DNA of 64,000 nucleotides from Fasciola hepatica (GCA_948099385.1 CANUEZ040000180.1:1799001-1863000), one strand, 5' to 3'; positions 13,189 to 26,035 are shown, counted from the stretch's first letter. Numbers and translations: made by a program. The notes: generated by a model from the sequence alone, not told the origin.

Positions 13189-13190
<2 letters not shown>
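9921..13190. other. Unassigned sequence
   Basis: No confident feature. A 141-codon minus-strand open frame (10815-11240) has no motif I recognise. At 12795-12815 the string TAGCATAGTGGTTAGAC resembles a tRNA A box, but no matching B box follows. Confidence 0.35.
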
Positions 13191-13229
<39 letters not shown>

Positions 13230-13269
13230 CACAAACACACATACATACATACATACATACATACACACA
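13191..13269 (+). repeat. Compound microsatellite (CA)n then (ATAC)n
   Basis: About 38 bases of alternating AC are followed by a short AACACAAACACAC bridge, then about seven ATAC units and a CACAC end. The open frames reading through it on both strands are products of the repeat, not genes. Confidence 0.95.
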
Positions 13270-16257
13270 ATCTTGATGAATAACAAACCGAATAGCATGC
13301 CTTTGAGAAAGTGCATGATCATAGCTGGATGGCCAAGTTCAGACATTCACACAGACCAGGCAGATAGAGGGAGAAAGATAACTGCGTCCAAATGTTTGTG
13401 GTCTTGCCAGGTAACCAGGGCAATTATGACGTGATAAACTAGCGGGTCCTGGATACCAGTGGGTCAGTGGACACAGATACCAGAACGAGGAATAAAGATT
13501 GCGTGAGCAATAAAATCTTAGGATTAGAGCCCAAAGCAAACAGATAGATCGTCGATTAGATCCACGGCAATTTAGGTCAGTCATACACTTGTCGTAGAAA
13601 CAAGGCTGAAAATGGTGTGATGCAATGAGATTGAAGAAACGAATAACATCGCGGGCATGGAAGCGAGTAGGCGGTGGTCATCGTGCCAACTAGTGTTCAA
13701 AGTGCACGGAAAGCAAACGGACTGTTGGGTAAATACAAGGTAAAAATTGTGATGGATGGCATGGGATCTGGACTAAACCAGTTTAAAGGAGTTTCTCTAT
13801 AAAGGCGAGCTGAATTTCCATGTCCAATTTCAGTAGACCTTTACGTGCACCACTGTGGATGCCTAACTCACAGGATGAAACAGCTGTACAGTGTTTCCAT
13901 GGTTCCCAATGGTGAGCTGAACGTTTATACTTTGTGATGAATCATATTATATGGAGCGAATCCCTTTCCTGAGACGTAGAAGATTAGAATCGAGAATTTA
14001 CAGACCGCTACCATGAATGAAAGAACAGAACGCAGAAAGATCCACAATGCCTGATAGTTCAATCAACAAACTGTTTTTCCGCTCCCGTTTCTTGATCGAA
14101 TAAGAGTCGTTGAGTTATTGGAGAGCTGCTTATATACCGTCTCCGCATTCACTATCCGTTTTTACCGTAAGTGGTTTGCAAAAAAGGGAAGGAAAGTTAG
14201 ACACCATCTTCCATTAGTGATCAATAAACCATTCTATTTCCCACTTACCGGTGTAGGGCAGTTAGTGGTTTCCTACTCAGTCAGCTCGAATAACACGTGG
14301 CAAACAACCTTGTACATACACTCTAGTTATCCCCTGTATTTGTTCGTTGTTAAGATGACCAACCATTGAAGGCGACATTTATCTGAACTATTCGAAAACT
14401 ATTGTAGCCAGGAAAATTGCGCATAGACTAATCATGTGCCGTTAAGGAGTAAACTAAGAATTCACCGACTCACGGGGCTATGAGGGAAGATATGGCTGAA
14501 CCGAACAGAACAACTCGGAAAAGCAATGGCGAATTTTATGGTTCTTTTGAGACTTGCACTTTTTCTCGAATAAACTGGAACTCAAACCCTATGGTACAGA
14601 CAAACAGTGTGAAGAAAGTATCTTGCAATCCGCTTTCGCAAGAGGTCATCATCCGTTTTGTTTTTACCGAAAGTCAACTGTATAATCAAAGAGTACGGGC
14701 TTAAGCTGGAAACCCAGAAAATATTTACATTTATTTGTAAACCACTAAAGGTCAACTCGCAAACAGTGACCTTCAGTTAAAAGCGAAAGGTGGAATCCAG
14801 TTATATTCATAAAGATAAATGCTTGCGTGCTCGTAACTGATATGTGGTGTTTATTCAACTTCAAATGTTTGTACTGCTGCTTCGTATCGTTCTATAAGCC
14901 TCAGCTGTAGATGTGTGACCGAGGTAAAGGGAATAAGGTAGTTAGCGGTGTTTTTATTTGATCGCATCACTTTCGTCAACCATGGTTCGGTTCATGTGGA
15001 GTTATAACTCAGGTGCAATTTGTTCAAAAGGATCAAGGGATTTTTTGTGTTCTTGGCGCTAGATGCGGTAGGCGATAATGCTTGTATACTTTGATATTAT
15101 TTGTTTTAATCGGCTGCATTTTGAAAATACAAACAAATTATCATGCAGTTTTGACGCGAAAATAATATGTAATGTGGTATGTCAGATATGTTCCCATATA
15201 AGACTGTGGAATTGGCAAAACTGGAAGGCGTCTTTCTGAGGAGGTTGGTGATTGCTGACTCATACCCGAGTCCATGTCAGTGAACTGTACTGATAACGCG
15301 CCGACGGGATAGACGCCATCAGCCTCCATGATGAAAAAGTAGGAAGAATGAAACCGGATAGCCTAGTAATAGATAAAACATGTGAATAACGTCATGAAAG
15401 CCGTACGCGCTTCAGTAACACGTGTTCTGTACGACCCACGATGGAACTCCGAGTGCTCTGGAAATTTATAAAATGGATCAGCTGGTGCATTACTTTCGTT
15501 ATTGGCGCTCGGATGTGATTTATATCCACGTCTTTAGATCACGATCCATTGGACCAATTAGACAAACACGTGGGAGTGACAGGGATTATTGATGACAAAT
15601 AATGTGATCTAGGCTGAACTCTAGGCCGAAAGTGAGTTGGTTCACTCGTTTTGTGTCAGTTTTTCCTGGCTTGTGATCGGTTTCAAGGTGGAGAATAGGC
15701 CAGAGTAGCTTAAAAGAACACTAAAAGATTTTTCACCAATAGGGTTGGGAACTGAAGAGACGGCTTCCAACGGATCCTTACAATGAGTTTAACTTAGGCT
15801 GTTGAAATTTACCAGTAGAAGGTCAAAATCATTACAGATTGATTCATCATGTGACTTTAACGGTCAGTTAACTAACAAAAGTGTACTGAAGCTCCGAAAG
15901 ACTGCTTAACGTATCCTGTTTAAGATGAGGTGAGGCATCGTATCCTGAAGGGAACGTCAAGCGGGCCGTAACGAGCTTGCCCAGACAATCTCCTGGCATA
16001 CGCTTGTGATTTGAAAACTCGCATCTCGACTGAGTTTAAATGCCAGATGGAAAGTATCACCGGTGGTTGTTGGCAGACAGTAGACACTTTCATCGATCTA
16101 CAATGGCGAGCTGAGTTTTGAGTAGGCACAGTGAATTACTGCCCGATTGTACTGAAAAACGCTTGTTTTACGTTCTAACAGAAAACCTTGAGTACGCTCG
16201 TGCTGAGAACACAACCAGAAACAGCGATCTCCAAGTAAATCTTATCATCTTAATAAA

Positions 16258-16260
<3 letters not shown>
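13270..16260. other. Unassigned sequence
   Basis: About 3 kb without a recognised gene, RNA or repeat partner. Open frames are short and show no motif. Confidence 0.4.

Positions 16261-16313
<53 letters not shown>
16261..16313 (+). repeat. (TA)n microsatellite, about 26 units
   Basis: 53 bases of uninterrupted alternating T and A. Its length on the assembly may not equal the true length, because such arrays collapse easily. Confidence 0.97.
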
Positions 16314-16316
<3 letters not shown>

Positions 16317-17845
16317 AGTCTGCTATTGACCACTGAATAGCGTGAGCGTGTAGACAATGAAGGCGAGTGTAGTATTCACAAGGAATGGACCTGATGGGAC
16401 TTACTGAAATTACACCCAACCAGAACTATGCGAACAAAAGTAACAAGAAGACCATAGCTGCAAAATCGCGCGTTAGTTGTATTGCAGAACAGGTTTGTAT
16501 AAATATGTCTAATTGGAGAAGATAATTGGTAGGCTTGAAGATGACCAATCACAACGAGCTTTTTAAGAATTGTCCGCGGTGATCCTGACTGGTGGAGGCT
16601 CATCCGTGAACGTGGTTAAGAAGCTGTACCCGGTCGTATCACGTGTGACAGCTGATGAATCCCCACAACATTCTCACCTATAATCCATTTTCCGTTTCAC
16701 ATGGTATCTTGGCATCGCTTTCCAAAACAGTATTTGGAGAATTAAACGTTAGTACCGAAGCCAGATTTTCCTTTTCGTTACACTATAGATAATAATATGC
16801 CCAGTGAGTCACCTCTTTCAGTCAGTGTCAGGGCACGCAAACAGAATACGGAAGGGTAGACAAAAGATGTTTATTTTGTTAAAACCTCTGAAGATGGTAT
16901 GCGGTGATAATTTCTATTATATGGTAACTGTCTATGCAAAAATTTTGATATCATACATCTCTACTGTTTACTCTGTGTTCCCATCAAAAGCCAATGATGT
17001 TTCGGAAGCGCAGGTTGTCCGTTACGGACATTCTCCAAGCCTGCCCTTAAGTGTCAAACAGTTAATTCCATCCATCCTATAGCAACAAGATAAGCATTGT
17101 GGAATTATGCACACTTCGCTTTACGAAGATCTGATCGTAGTGGCAATGCCTTTGGAAACTCAGGTTGAGGAAAACCGTAATTATAAGTCAAATGATCTCT
17201 TTCTCAAACTCACTTTCAGCTGTACTGCTGCTTGTGATGTGCTCGAACAGACAAACCAGTTCAAGCTAATTTTCACAGACAATGACCCTATACATAAGCG
17301 CCAACCAATCTTGGATAGGCCTTTTTATATTTGACAGCGTCCCAAAGAAACGGGGATGTAGGATGGCATGTCACGCCACACTGTGGAAGGCAAAAGGAGT
17401 GCATTGTTTCGGTAATGCTCACGTTAACCAATGCTAAAGCCATGGTAGTGGGTTATCGGCCCCGCCGTGAGATTTTGGAATGATGAGCTGCTTCCTGATT
17501 ATTCATGCTGCTTTTGTCTTGCCGAAATACGTGAGGAATTGTTGGAACCAGAATGAAACACACCTTACTTCATAGAATGTCCACCGATTCATAAAAATGC
17601 ACGTCATACTAAGGAACTTCTTTTCGAAATATCACTTCAGGCATTTACATACGTAATACCGGGCGAAATAGTGTATGTACAGCCACAGATAGCACCAAGT
17701 GAATAAGTGGGCAACAAATCTGGTAAGCTGCCAACACTCCACAACTTAATGAATCGTGACCGCTGCATGAACCACAGTAGGTCTGAAACGCGTACCAACA
17801 TGGCGTGTGTGTAGACTCATGGCAACTCATCGTTAGTCGACAGTT
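16314..17845. other. Unassigned sequence
   Basis: No feature recognised. The 92-codon frame at 16804-17082 shows no motif. Confidence 0.4.
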
Positions 17846-18040
17846 AACTTGTGTTATCCGTCAGCACTGGTGCGGTACCAAACCCAAAGATTGAGACAAC
17901 GGAATCTCAATTGGCAGGACAGCCGATGGGAAGTGTGGAGCGATAGAATATGTGGTTAATCGTGCAAGCGTTGTTTAAACCTCAAGGCTTGGTTGTCCAC
18001 AGCAGTCGAACCAACACGCCGAATGCAACAACTGTGGTCA
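17846..18040 (+). repeat. Dispersed repeat R3, copy B
   Basis: Diverged partner of 9700-9920, same strand and same block order. It ends about 100 bases before the start of repeat R4 copy A, with no clear boundary sequence. Confidence 0.55.
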
Positions 18041-18145
18041 TGGACCAGCATCACAAAATAATTACTATTTGGCACTAATAAAACATCATTCGGAGGAAGA
18101 AAAAATCACGCCACACCATTTTAGCATTCATTTCAGACAATATTA

Positions 18146-18397
18146 CTGATTCGTGAAACCGTCACAAAGATTTGGAAAACTGAGTTCAATTGGAGAACCC
18201 CAACGCGATGGTTGATTTTTCGCATCAGTAATGTGCATTTCATTGGTAAACTGGCCATAAGCCTTTCTGGCCGACCATTATCCGTTGTGGCCGCCTGTCT
18301 TACCATGCTCTTCCTGTGCAAAAATGACACAGACCTCAATCGTGCGACTTGTCGCGCTTACGGACGGACGTCGATCCGGTGGATCAATGAGATCATA
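18146..18397 (+). repeat. Dispersed repeat R4, copy A (inverted partner at 23.6 kb)
   Basis: The core, 18186-18397, is almost identical, with only about three or four differences, to the reverse complement of 23611-23820. Weaker similarity continues to about 18146, where the partner carries roughly 22 extra bases. The core is open in more than one frame on both strands, and the minus frame at 18133-18339 reads through it, but I recognise no protein. The high identity means that the duplication is recent or has been homogenised. A gene fragment captured by a mobile element is one possible reading; this is inference only. Confidence 0.75.
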
Positions 18398-19409
18398 TTG
18401 TAGTGAGTGTATATGCTACTTCGTAAGTAGTTGATTGCTGAAAACGGAACTATGGTTAGTTTTGGATTAGCAACACTGCTGTGCTCAAGAAACTAAACGC
18501 AATAAAGTGAACGACGACAGGCAAACCATACGACTACTCCTCCGTTGGATAGTCACCGTCTTCAAGTGAAGAGGGCAGCTACTTTGCAAATAAGCCGGTT
18601 TGTAGTCTTTGGTTTTGTTTTGCTCATGTCTGAACAAGCTGTTCGTAGCGAACGATTCGTAACCTAGACAGACATCGTGGACTATTACGATGTGATCTAA
18701 GCCAGAGAACCAGGCTGTCCTAAAACTACTACACGATGAGCTGCGCACGCACACACACAGGCTGATTCGAGGTCTCCCCCCCCCTCAGCTGACCTGGATC
18801 CGTCGTGTGAATGTCCCTATCACATGGGCAATGGGTCAATCGTACTGTTCAGGGATGAGTTCGATTTTCTACCACGTTAACCACAACCGACCTCACTGCC
18901 TTTACACGAGGCCGTTACCAAGCTCGGTGGAACAAACTAACCGCATCACGATGGTAACCGGAATCCAGTAGTCAGTCCTCTCGACTAAGCTCCGGGTCAA
19001 ATGAGATTAAATGGTTCAACCTGAAATATCGTGGTTATTGAGATGCGTAGACATTGTTCACGAGAAGGCAGTATTCATGCGCAAGTATTCCGGAGAACAT
19101 CGGTGGAAGTACGATATCGATTTGATCCTAATGCTGTCTGACTGCATCAGTGCCGTAAACATCACTGACCGTTTCAGTGTCGTAGGCAAGCAGCGCCTAC
19201 TGCTTTTCACGATGATGCACTAAATCCGGTTGGCATACCACGCTTAGGCTTGCAAATTTTCGCAATGATTCGTGACTAAAATTGTAAAAAAACGGTTGTT
19301 GGTAAAAAGGGCTTCTCAGTCAAACAGAATGAAAAAAATCCAGTTCTTGTCCCGTATTTCCAGTTAGCTGTTGCAGTGACCGGATCCATAACCTAAGACC
19401 GTCCTCTGG
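18398..19409. other. Unassigned sequence
   Basis: About 1 kb with no recognised feature, upstream of the transposase relic. No terminal inverted repeat for that transposon could be confirmed here. Confidence 0.35.
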
Positions 19410-20400
19410 GAGTCAAGCGATTTGTTAAGGCTTTTCGAGGACGCCCGTGATTGGCGTGTGGTTGCAAAGCACATTAGTGTCAACTACAAAACTACGCACA
19501 GCCGGTTTCTTGCAGAAGGTCTGCGATACGAATGTCAGCCTAGGGGCGGGACTAGAAAAAAGGCTTTGGATAACACGGAGATTGACGAAATGATCTCATG
19601 GCTGGAAAGGAATCCAACAAGAACACTTGATCTACTTCGTATCCGAGTGAAATCTGACTCTTAGACCCCTCCGCCTACCCACAATGCTTCCACTGATAAC
19701 ATACCCAATAGCCGCAACAATTCATTGTCAGTTAGTGTCCTAAATAATTCTCTCTTCTGTAAATCACATTGTCAGGCATCGTCAGCTTCTGAGTCTCTGC
19801 TCCTTTAACGTGCATACTGTCATGTAGGCCGGTCAGCAGGCATCAAGGTTCGTGTTTGTAGGTTTGCAACAGTTGCGGTCTAAACGAGCATCTAGTTGGT
19901 GCCACGACAAAGTACGGGATGTCGTCCTGCAAGACAAAGCATGGTGCCTACCGATCGGAAGATTGTGAACAGTGGCTTCGGTCCTTTCTTAGGCTGAAGG
20001 CTCGGTTGTGGAAAATTACTGTCACCTGTGACAGTGCTTCTTGTCACACCAAGCTGGAGGATGTATTCATGGATAATGAATATTCTGTGGCAAGGCTTTT
20101 GAGGATGCCACCATATTCACCAATGTTTAATCCAATAGGAAGCATATGGAGAATCGTGAAAGATAAAGTCAAGCGAGAATTGAGTTCCATTTATCCCACT
20201 TTACTGGAAAGGGATCTCAAAGGACCTCTGAGTCAAACAGAATGGTCCATGCAGTTCTTGGGACTCTCAGTGGCATCAGCAATATCCTCCATCACAGAGA
20301 GTGTTCGTGAGAGTTCCGTGAGCCACGCACAAAACTTTTTTCTTAATGGCTCTTGACGGAGAATACATGAGGAGCTGTTGAGTTTACCTCCGATAGAGAA
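19410..20400 (+). pseudogene. Tc1/mariner (IS630 superfamily) transposase relic
   Basis: Two plus-strand frames belong to one decayed cut-and-paste transposase. The first (19422-19664) reads like the N-terminal paired-type helix-turn-helix region: WRVVAKHISVNYKTTHSRFL, then a G-rich linker and DNTEIDEMISWLERNPTRTL. A stop and about 250 bases of unreadable sequence follow, where the first catalytic aspartate should lie. The second (19919-20356) holds the DDE_3-type core: VTCDSASCH, matching the second-aspartate box (usually DNAxxH), then LRMPPYSPMFNPIGSIW, matching the LPPYSPxLNPIExxW box. The usual third catalytic acid is glycine here (NPIG). With a stop, a missing first acid and a lost third acid, it cannot be active. 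No inverted termini were confirmed. Confidence 0.8.
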
Positions 20401-21566
20401 CGTTACCACTGCTCTACTCAGGGCAACCAAATATTGATTTTTTATTATTTGTTGTCTTCATTGGTGTGATAGGGGGTTATTACAGTTTGAAAAGAGAAAC
20501 TTTTTGTTTAAAAAAGGCTTGGGTACCGGGCCACTAATGCCTACTAGGGTATAAATCGTTGCCAAAGTAGGGGCCGTTCTTTCAATCAACAAACTCGCAA
20601 TTATATGCTCAGTATCGTCGAGTCGATAGCAATACGTCTGTATCAGCCGGTCTGATGAATAATGTGTACATTTTTTCACGATGATTCTTGGATTTCGATT
20701 AGCATTATGAAACACTGTGCTCGACTCGACTGCCAGTAGTAGTTCCGTATTTTAAATACCGAGTTTCTCCCCGAGAATGTTCCCAGCCATGATTTTCCAG
20801 AACAATTTCAATTTAAACCTTACTATGAAAGTAAGACCTTGTGAAAGACGCATACGCAGAATGTGCTCTAAGATGAGACGTCTTTCCCAAAATGACGCAT
20901 TTCTCCAGACTACATAATAGTGAGGACGCAATTCGACACAGTCATCGAGCCAGCGAAACTACGTCTTCTACATTCAAACCACTCGAGGGTTACCAATATT
21001 TCATCATGTAATACCAAAGCTTTATTTGTCATCGAAATCCATTGAAGTACTGTTAAGCTTTGTTATGGCATCATGAACTATTTGTTAAGCAAATCCAGTC
21101 TCCTACGACTGAAACTTACCCCAAAATTTCTTTGAATGGAAGTGAATGAGCATTTCAGACATGGAATGGAGAGGTAGTGTGAAACATTTATCAGAAATGA
21201 TATCCAAGAAATCATGAATTCAGTGACAAATTCATGGAATAAGACTACCGACAGTTACTTTGCCAATGCACTACGCAAGAAGTACTCGGACAAAATGTTT
21301 TCATTTGAGGGGAATTCCGATGCAAAAAGAGAGATTTGGATCAGTGATTCTCCAAGAAATGAATTTGCAAGAAATACCGTCTGGAGTTCAGGGTTTCGTA
21401 ATTTAAGGCGAAATTACCGAAGAAGATGGAGTGCCTGCATTTGATTGGATACAATTAGGAAATTATCAGAATTTTCATTACTATAAATTCGTTTTGATTT
21501 GAAATTATTTTGCTCCACGCCAGGAAATGAGATTTTCTCGGAAAATTCCCAATGAACACATTCAGA
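20401..21566. other. Unassigned sequence
   Basis: No gene or repeat partner recognised. It probably includes the 3' flank of the transposase relic. Confidence 0.35.
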
Positions 21567-21611
21567 GAACACAGTTTGGCGAAAAAGCTCGTTTTCAATG
21601 ATTCATAATTG
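21567..21611 (+). repeat. Left arm of a 43-base inverted repeat (possible TIR)
   Basis: The segment starting GAACACAGTTTGGCGAA is matched by the reverse complement of 22327-22370 with about three mismatches. The arms bound an interval of about 804 bases holding repeat R2 copy B, which is the shape of a non-autonomous DNA transposon. A target duplication is not evident at the edges. Confidence 0.55.
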
Positions 21612-21689
21612 TTGTGTCCGGCAATTCAGTAATCAGAAGAAAGGCGCACTTGTATGGATAAACGTGTGTACTGAAGCAATATACGGTAA

Positions 21690-21990
21690 GCGCCAGCACA
21701 CATTAGCAAGTGAAAACGCAAACAAGCGTGCAAGCTCGTGAGTGAGTGGTGTATGTAATAGGATGTGTAGGACAACCGTACAATCGGAGTAAGTAGTGCA
21801 AGGTCGTGCAACACAAAGTACGATCTGATTGGTCGATGCTGCCCGAGACGAATCACGAATAAACGATCACTACATACGTGTGTGCACGATTGGAGGCGTG
21901 CGCCAATGATTGCATGAGGTGTAGGTCATACGTGCATGTGTGAGCACATCACTGTATTGGCCAAGCACAACAATCATGCATCACAGTATA
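21690..21990 (+). repeat. Dispersed repeat R2, copy B
   Basis: Diverged partner of 1555-1850 on the same strand, lying between the two inverted-repeat arms at 21567 and 22370. No shared reading frame survives in both copies. Confidence 0.6.
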
Positions 21991-22326
21991 TTACAAGTTA
22001 AAGGAGTGAACCAATTAGAAAAGTAGGGAGTGGTAAAAACAATGGTGACAAAAAGGGGCGGAGGGAAGAAAACACTTTCAATCCGGGATTAAATCAAGAC
22101 CGGATGTGTATTGTTTTTCTCGTGTTTTGTCGGTTTTCATCCGGTCTGTGGCCTGTTGTATGGTGGAGGGAAGGACAGCGTAACTTAGGAGCTCACACAA
22201 ACTGCTTTTAAAACATAGAACAGGTTGTGGAGGAGGATGCTGACATCAGTAGTTTTTATCACTTCTTACTTGTCTAGTTGGTTCACTCCTTTAAGTTGTC
22301 GTAATACATTTTGATGTAATTGCATG

Positions 22327-22370
22327 ATTATGAATCACTGAAAACGAGTTTGTTCGCCAAACTGTGTTCC
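22327..22370 (-). repeat. Right arm of the 43-base inverted repeat
   Basis: Reverse complement of 21567-21611 at about 93 percent identity; it ends in the string CAAACTGTGTTCC. See the left arm for context. Confidence 0.55.
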
Positions 22371-23610
22371 CCTAACGAGACTTTGTTTTTCTGGATTTTA
22401 TCCGCAAAAATAAGCTCCAGTGCCTCTTTGGATAAAAAGGTAGTATAAGACTGGGTTATACTTTTAGAAAAACACGGATGGTATTGCTTCGTGTTCGTTC
22501 ATTGTATTTCCCGACACCATTTTGTATAAATTTCAGACTGATGGTCATTGAGATGAGTATGCAAAATGTTACCACTGCGAAATTTGGTTTTTTTAGTACT
22601 AACTGACAGAATGCAGCATACTTAATGCCTTAAATGAGAGCAATTTGTCACAAGCATTCAGTCACCATTTTCATGAACTTAGTGCTTTTGCACTAGGAAT
22701 TCGTAATAATTGCATGTTTAGTGATGATTTCAGCTCTCCTAGCTTTCTTGAGTGTTAACAATCCTAACATTCATTATGGTAGTCAGTTGCACGTGAATTG
22801 GCACCTCGTTGGGTTTTTAACTACGTGCTTGTTCATGATTACAGTGGAAGATGTTTATCTCAGCCTCAAAGACCCACGGCAATCTCGGGAAAGCTGACAA
22901 CCAGACCCTGAATCTTGGAGTGGTGAGGAACATAAGAACAAAATAGTTCAGGTGTGGTAAAGAGCCGGATGACAGTGTACTCGTATCCGCCAATAAATGT
23001 GATCATATACATCAAAATGTTTTCCATAATATTCCATTGCTTTCGACTTACTACGTACTCAGCTTTCTGCCGTTTTGATCCGGAAAATGAATATGGGAAG
23101 TTTCTATTTAATTTAATAGAATGTTGTGACCAGAAGTTACATTCAATTTTTCCACATGAAGAGGTAGGAGGATTTACAGATTTTATTGTGAGATTCAAAA
23201 GGATATATTTAGTTGGATATATTTTTTCCTGTTGATTCCCAGAATACATGCATATGGGGAGCACGGGCGCTATATATTATTGATGAATGAACTCAAGTAC
23301 GTTGGACATATTATTTACGTATGCATATATAATAAACACGTTTTGTGAGAAATTACCTTCCAGGATGGAAATCAAAGAACCTAACCATCCGTTATCCAAC
23401 ACGGCTGAGTGTCAAGCAGGTGAAGTAATTTATATATTTTCATCTCTGTACCATGTCGATGAACTTATTGCTAATGTTGTTCGGAAACCAGCACCTCAAC
23501 TCCGTCTACCGGGTAATCTAGATGTTCTCGCTAGTCCAAAGGCGTCTAACGCAATACGTCGTCGTTTCCATTACAAAATTGTGCACAGTGTGGTTCTCTG
23601 GCTCAGATCA
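22371..23610. other. Unassigned sequence
   Basis: No recognised feature. A 132-codon minus frame (22866-23264) and a plus frame starting at 23287 have no motif that I can assign; the latter runs on into repeat R4 copy B. Confidence 0.35.
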
Positions 23611-23885
23611 TATGATCGCATTGATCCACCGGATCGACGTCCGTCCGTAAGCGCGACAAGTCGCACGATTGAGGTCTGTGCCATTTTTGCACAGGAAGAG
23701 CATGGTAAGACAGGCGGCCACAACGGATAATGGTCGGCCAGAAAGGCTTATGGCCAGTTTACCAATGAAATGCACATTACTGATGCGAAAAATCAACCAT
23801 CGCGTTGGGGTTCTCCAATTAAACCCATAGTTTTCCAAATCCATAAGATGGCTTCGCAATTCTGTTCGATGGTTTCGTGAATCTG
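23611..23885 (-). repeat. Dispersed repeat R4, copy B
   Basis: Inverted, nearly identical partner of 18186-18397 across 23611-23820, then weaker similarity to about 23885. The two copies face each other 5.2 kb apart and bracket the Tc1/mariner relic and the R2/TIR element. Confidence 0.75.
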
Positions 23886-25379
23886 TGTGAAGCTTGTGCA
23901 GCCAGTTTCTAAATGAAAATGATTTGGACGGACTGTTTTTAAGAGCATGAATTATATGTACGAAGAACTAATGTGTCCAAAAACGGAGGAGTTCGGGTAA
24001 TGTGTATTGGAACCATAGAATAATAACTTGTTAGGGTCACGGCAACAACAACTGTTGCAGGAGCTGACGTTGTTTGTTTAATTGCTGCTTCAGTAATCGA
24101 ATTGGTATAGCTTCCAATGACATCAGCATCTGCCTGTTGTTGGCTGTTGTTGCCTTTGGCTGTTGTCATATCTAGTTTGAAAGCAGTCACGGTATCCACC
24201 TTATATCCGCGATCTACCAAATGTTGGAGAATTGTGCTGCTAATGATCAGAACTGTTTTTTGGGTAATGAAGCCGGGGCATGTTCTGTTATACTCTTAGA
24301 AAGGCGTCTCGCCGGATGTACAGTATACTGTGTACTACAAAAGCCGTAAACTGGTATTGAGTAAGAGGTTGAAACTGATGAGGTAGTCTACTCTCGGATC
24401 GTTCAACAATGAAAGGCCTGGTATTTTTTAAGATTGGGACATGCGCAGAGTGAACTGCAACCTTGATGGCCTTAGATAAACGTAGCTCCAGAATCACTAA
24501 GGTTTTGTCACCCTTGAGCGGGACAGGTAGGAAAACATCCTTCTACTAAGCTATATGGGCACTCATTTCGTGTCTCCCCTCCCCAAAATGCTGACGAATG
24601 AACGGTTCTGGATAGTCGTTTTTATTAGCGTGCCACGTATGTGTTCAATTTCTTGGGTAATTGTATTTGGACTGTATATATTTCTTCTTCCGTAGATCTG
24701 ATAACTCAATAGGCTTCTTTTGCATCGCAGAGTGACAAAACTTGGGATATGTGTACTGTCCCACCCATGTGCATCTATGATATATCCTCCTTTCCGTATG
24801 TCAGTCTTTCATTCGACGTGATCTCACACTGAGAAAAGCAAGCAAACTGTCCTCCTCTGTCTCCACTGTAAATATCGTCACTGAATGGGAATTGTTGAAT
24901 GTCTGCAGTAGCAAATTATGTAAATGTTGCCTGTTGTGTGGTCTCGTTTGGCTTTTGGATCGATAAAAGTATGACTGCAATCCGATTGGTTATTCGTTCA
25001 CGCATGTTCGCTGACGTGACTAGTCACACACACTCATGCACGCACGTCGGCACATCACTGTGACTTTGCCCGTGTCACCGGCGCCTTGCTCTAACCAATC
25101 AGACTTTGGCTCTGAGCCATACCTGCTTGTTGATTCGTTACTGCTGAGTAGCCCTATTTGGCCGGACTCGATTGCGTGTACAGCATGGGCTTGCCTACAG
25201 ATGTTTACTCCGTTTGCTTGCTCGCTTGAGTGCCTATATGCCCACTGATACGCTAACAAACGGGTTTGTTGCGTTGCATTCTCCGTAAAAAATGAACACA
25301 ACATTGCCCATATATCAGATATACCTATGTAGACTGGATGATACCGCGTAGTGGTCCACGTTCGACTTCGGCTAAGAAT
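23886..25379. other. Unassigned sequence
   Basis: No feature recognised apart from open frames without motifs. The minus frame at 25020-25499 begins as a continuation of the Penelope-like RT and then loses all similarity below about 25380. Confidence 0.35.
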
Positions 25380-26035
25380 ATATCGGCCAGAAAGGGACCT
25401 CAGCGGTGATCCCGTTTCGATCCTATGCTTCTGTCTGTGGTATTTCATAGTGAACCGAAATCGTGCATTCCATGTACACCTAAGAATATTTTTTTTCAAT
25501 CCCGATCACGGGAAAGTCGAGTTGGTGGCTTTATCGGTCAAGTATAGACAGATGAAATCTATCATCTCCATCAACGGAACGTACTTGAATATGGATTCCA
25601 CATTTAGAGAAAGCATAGTCCGTTCAGACAGGTCCTGGTTTTTGATGATCTCCACAAACATCAACGAATCTTTCACTCTAAGATTTGTTAGTGACTTGCG
25701 CACAGGTTCAAGAATTTCTTTAATCCACTGAGCTGTGGCGCGATAGGCTGAGCTTCTAATGTCAATCACCGGTCTTATGGGTATGTTTGGCTTGTGCACT
25801 TTTGGTAATCCACAGAGTGTAGGTGTTTTTGAGCCATAAGGTACATGCTTATGGTAGAGTGCTTTAGAATTGACTCTCTCTGACTTAAGCTGTTCCAAGG
25901 TTTCTAGCGAGTTAGTCTCGGCTTCTTGTGTTTCGTGTTCCTCGCCCTGATGGTAGGTGAACTTGCTTCCATTGGATAGAATGGTCACCATTTTCCTGTC
26001 ATAGTTGCCTTGGTTTATTATAACCTATCAGGCTC
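25380..26035 (-). pseudogene. Penelope-like element reverse-transcriptase fragment
   Basis: Read on the minus strand from about 26020 downward, one frame carries a row of Penelope-type RT blocks. A NYDRKM box (usually dYdxKM) comes first, then CGLPKVHKPNIPIRPVID (usually YGLPKiHKpg-PLRPIv), then RVKDSLMFVEII, then MLSLNVESIFKYVPL (usually sfDVvsLFTsIPl). The frame meets TGA at 25506-25508 and continues in the same frame with a block FTMKYHRQKHRIETGSPL, like the FnGkyYrQ-G-xMGSPLSP motif. The first catalytic aspartate has become asparagine (LNVESIF instead of fDVvsLF). Similarity stops before the YVDD box, and no GIY-YIG endonuclease is seen. This is an old, 3'-truncated remnant. Confidence 0.75.

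Noticed and set aside
13159..13434. Open frames through the CA/ATAC array
   Set aside because: They encode His/Thr or Cys/Val runs from the microsatellite only.
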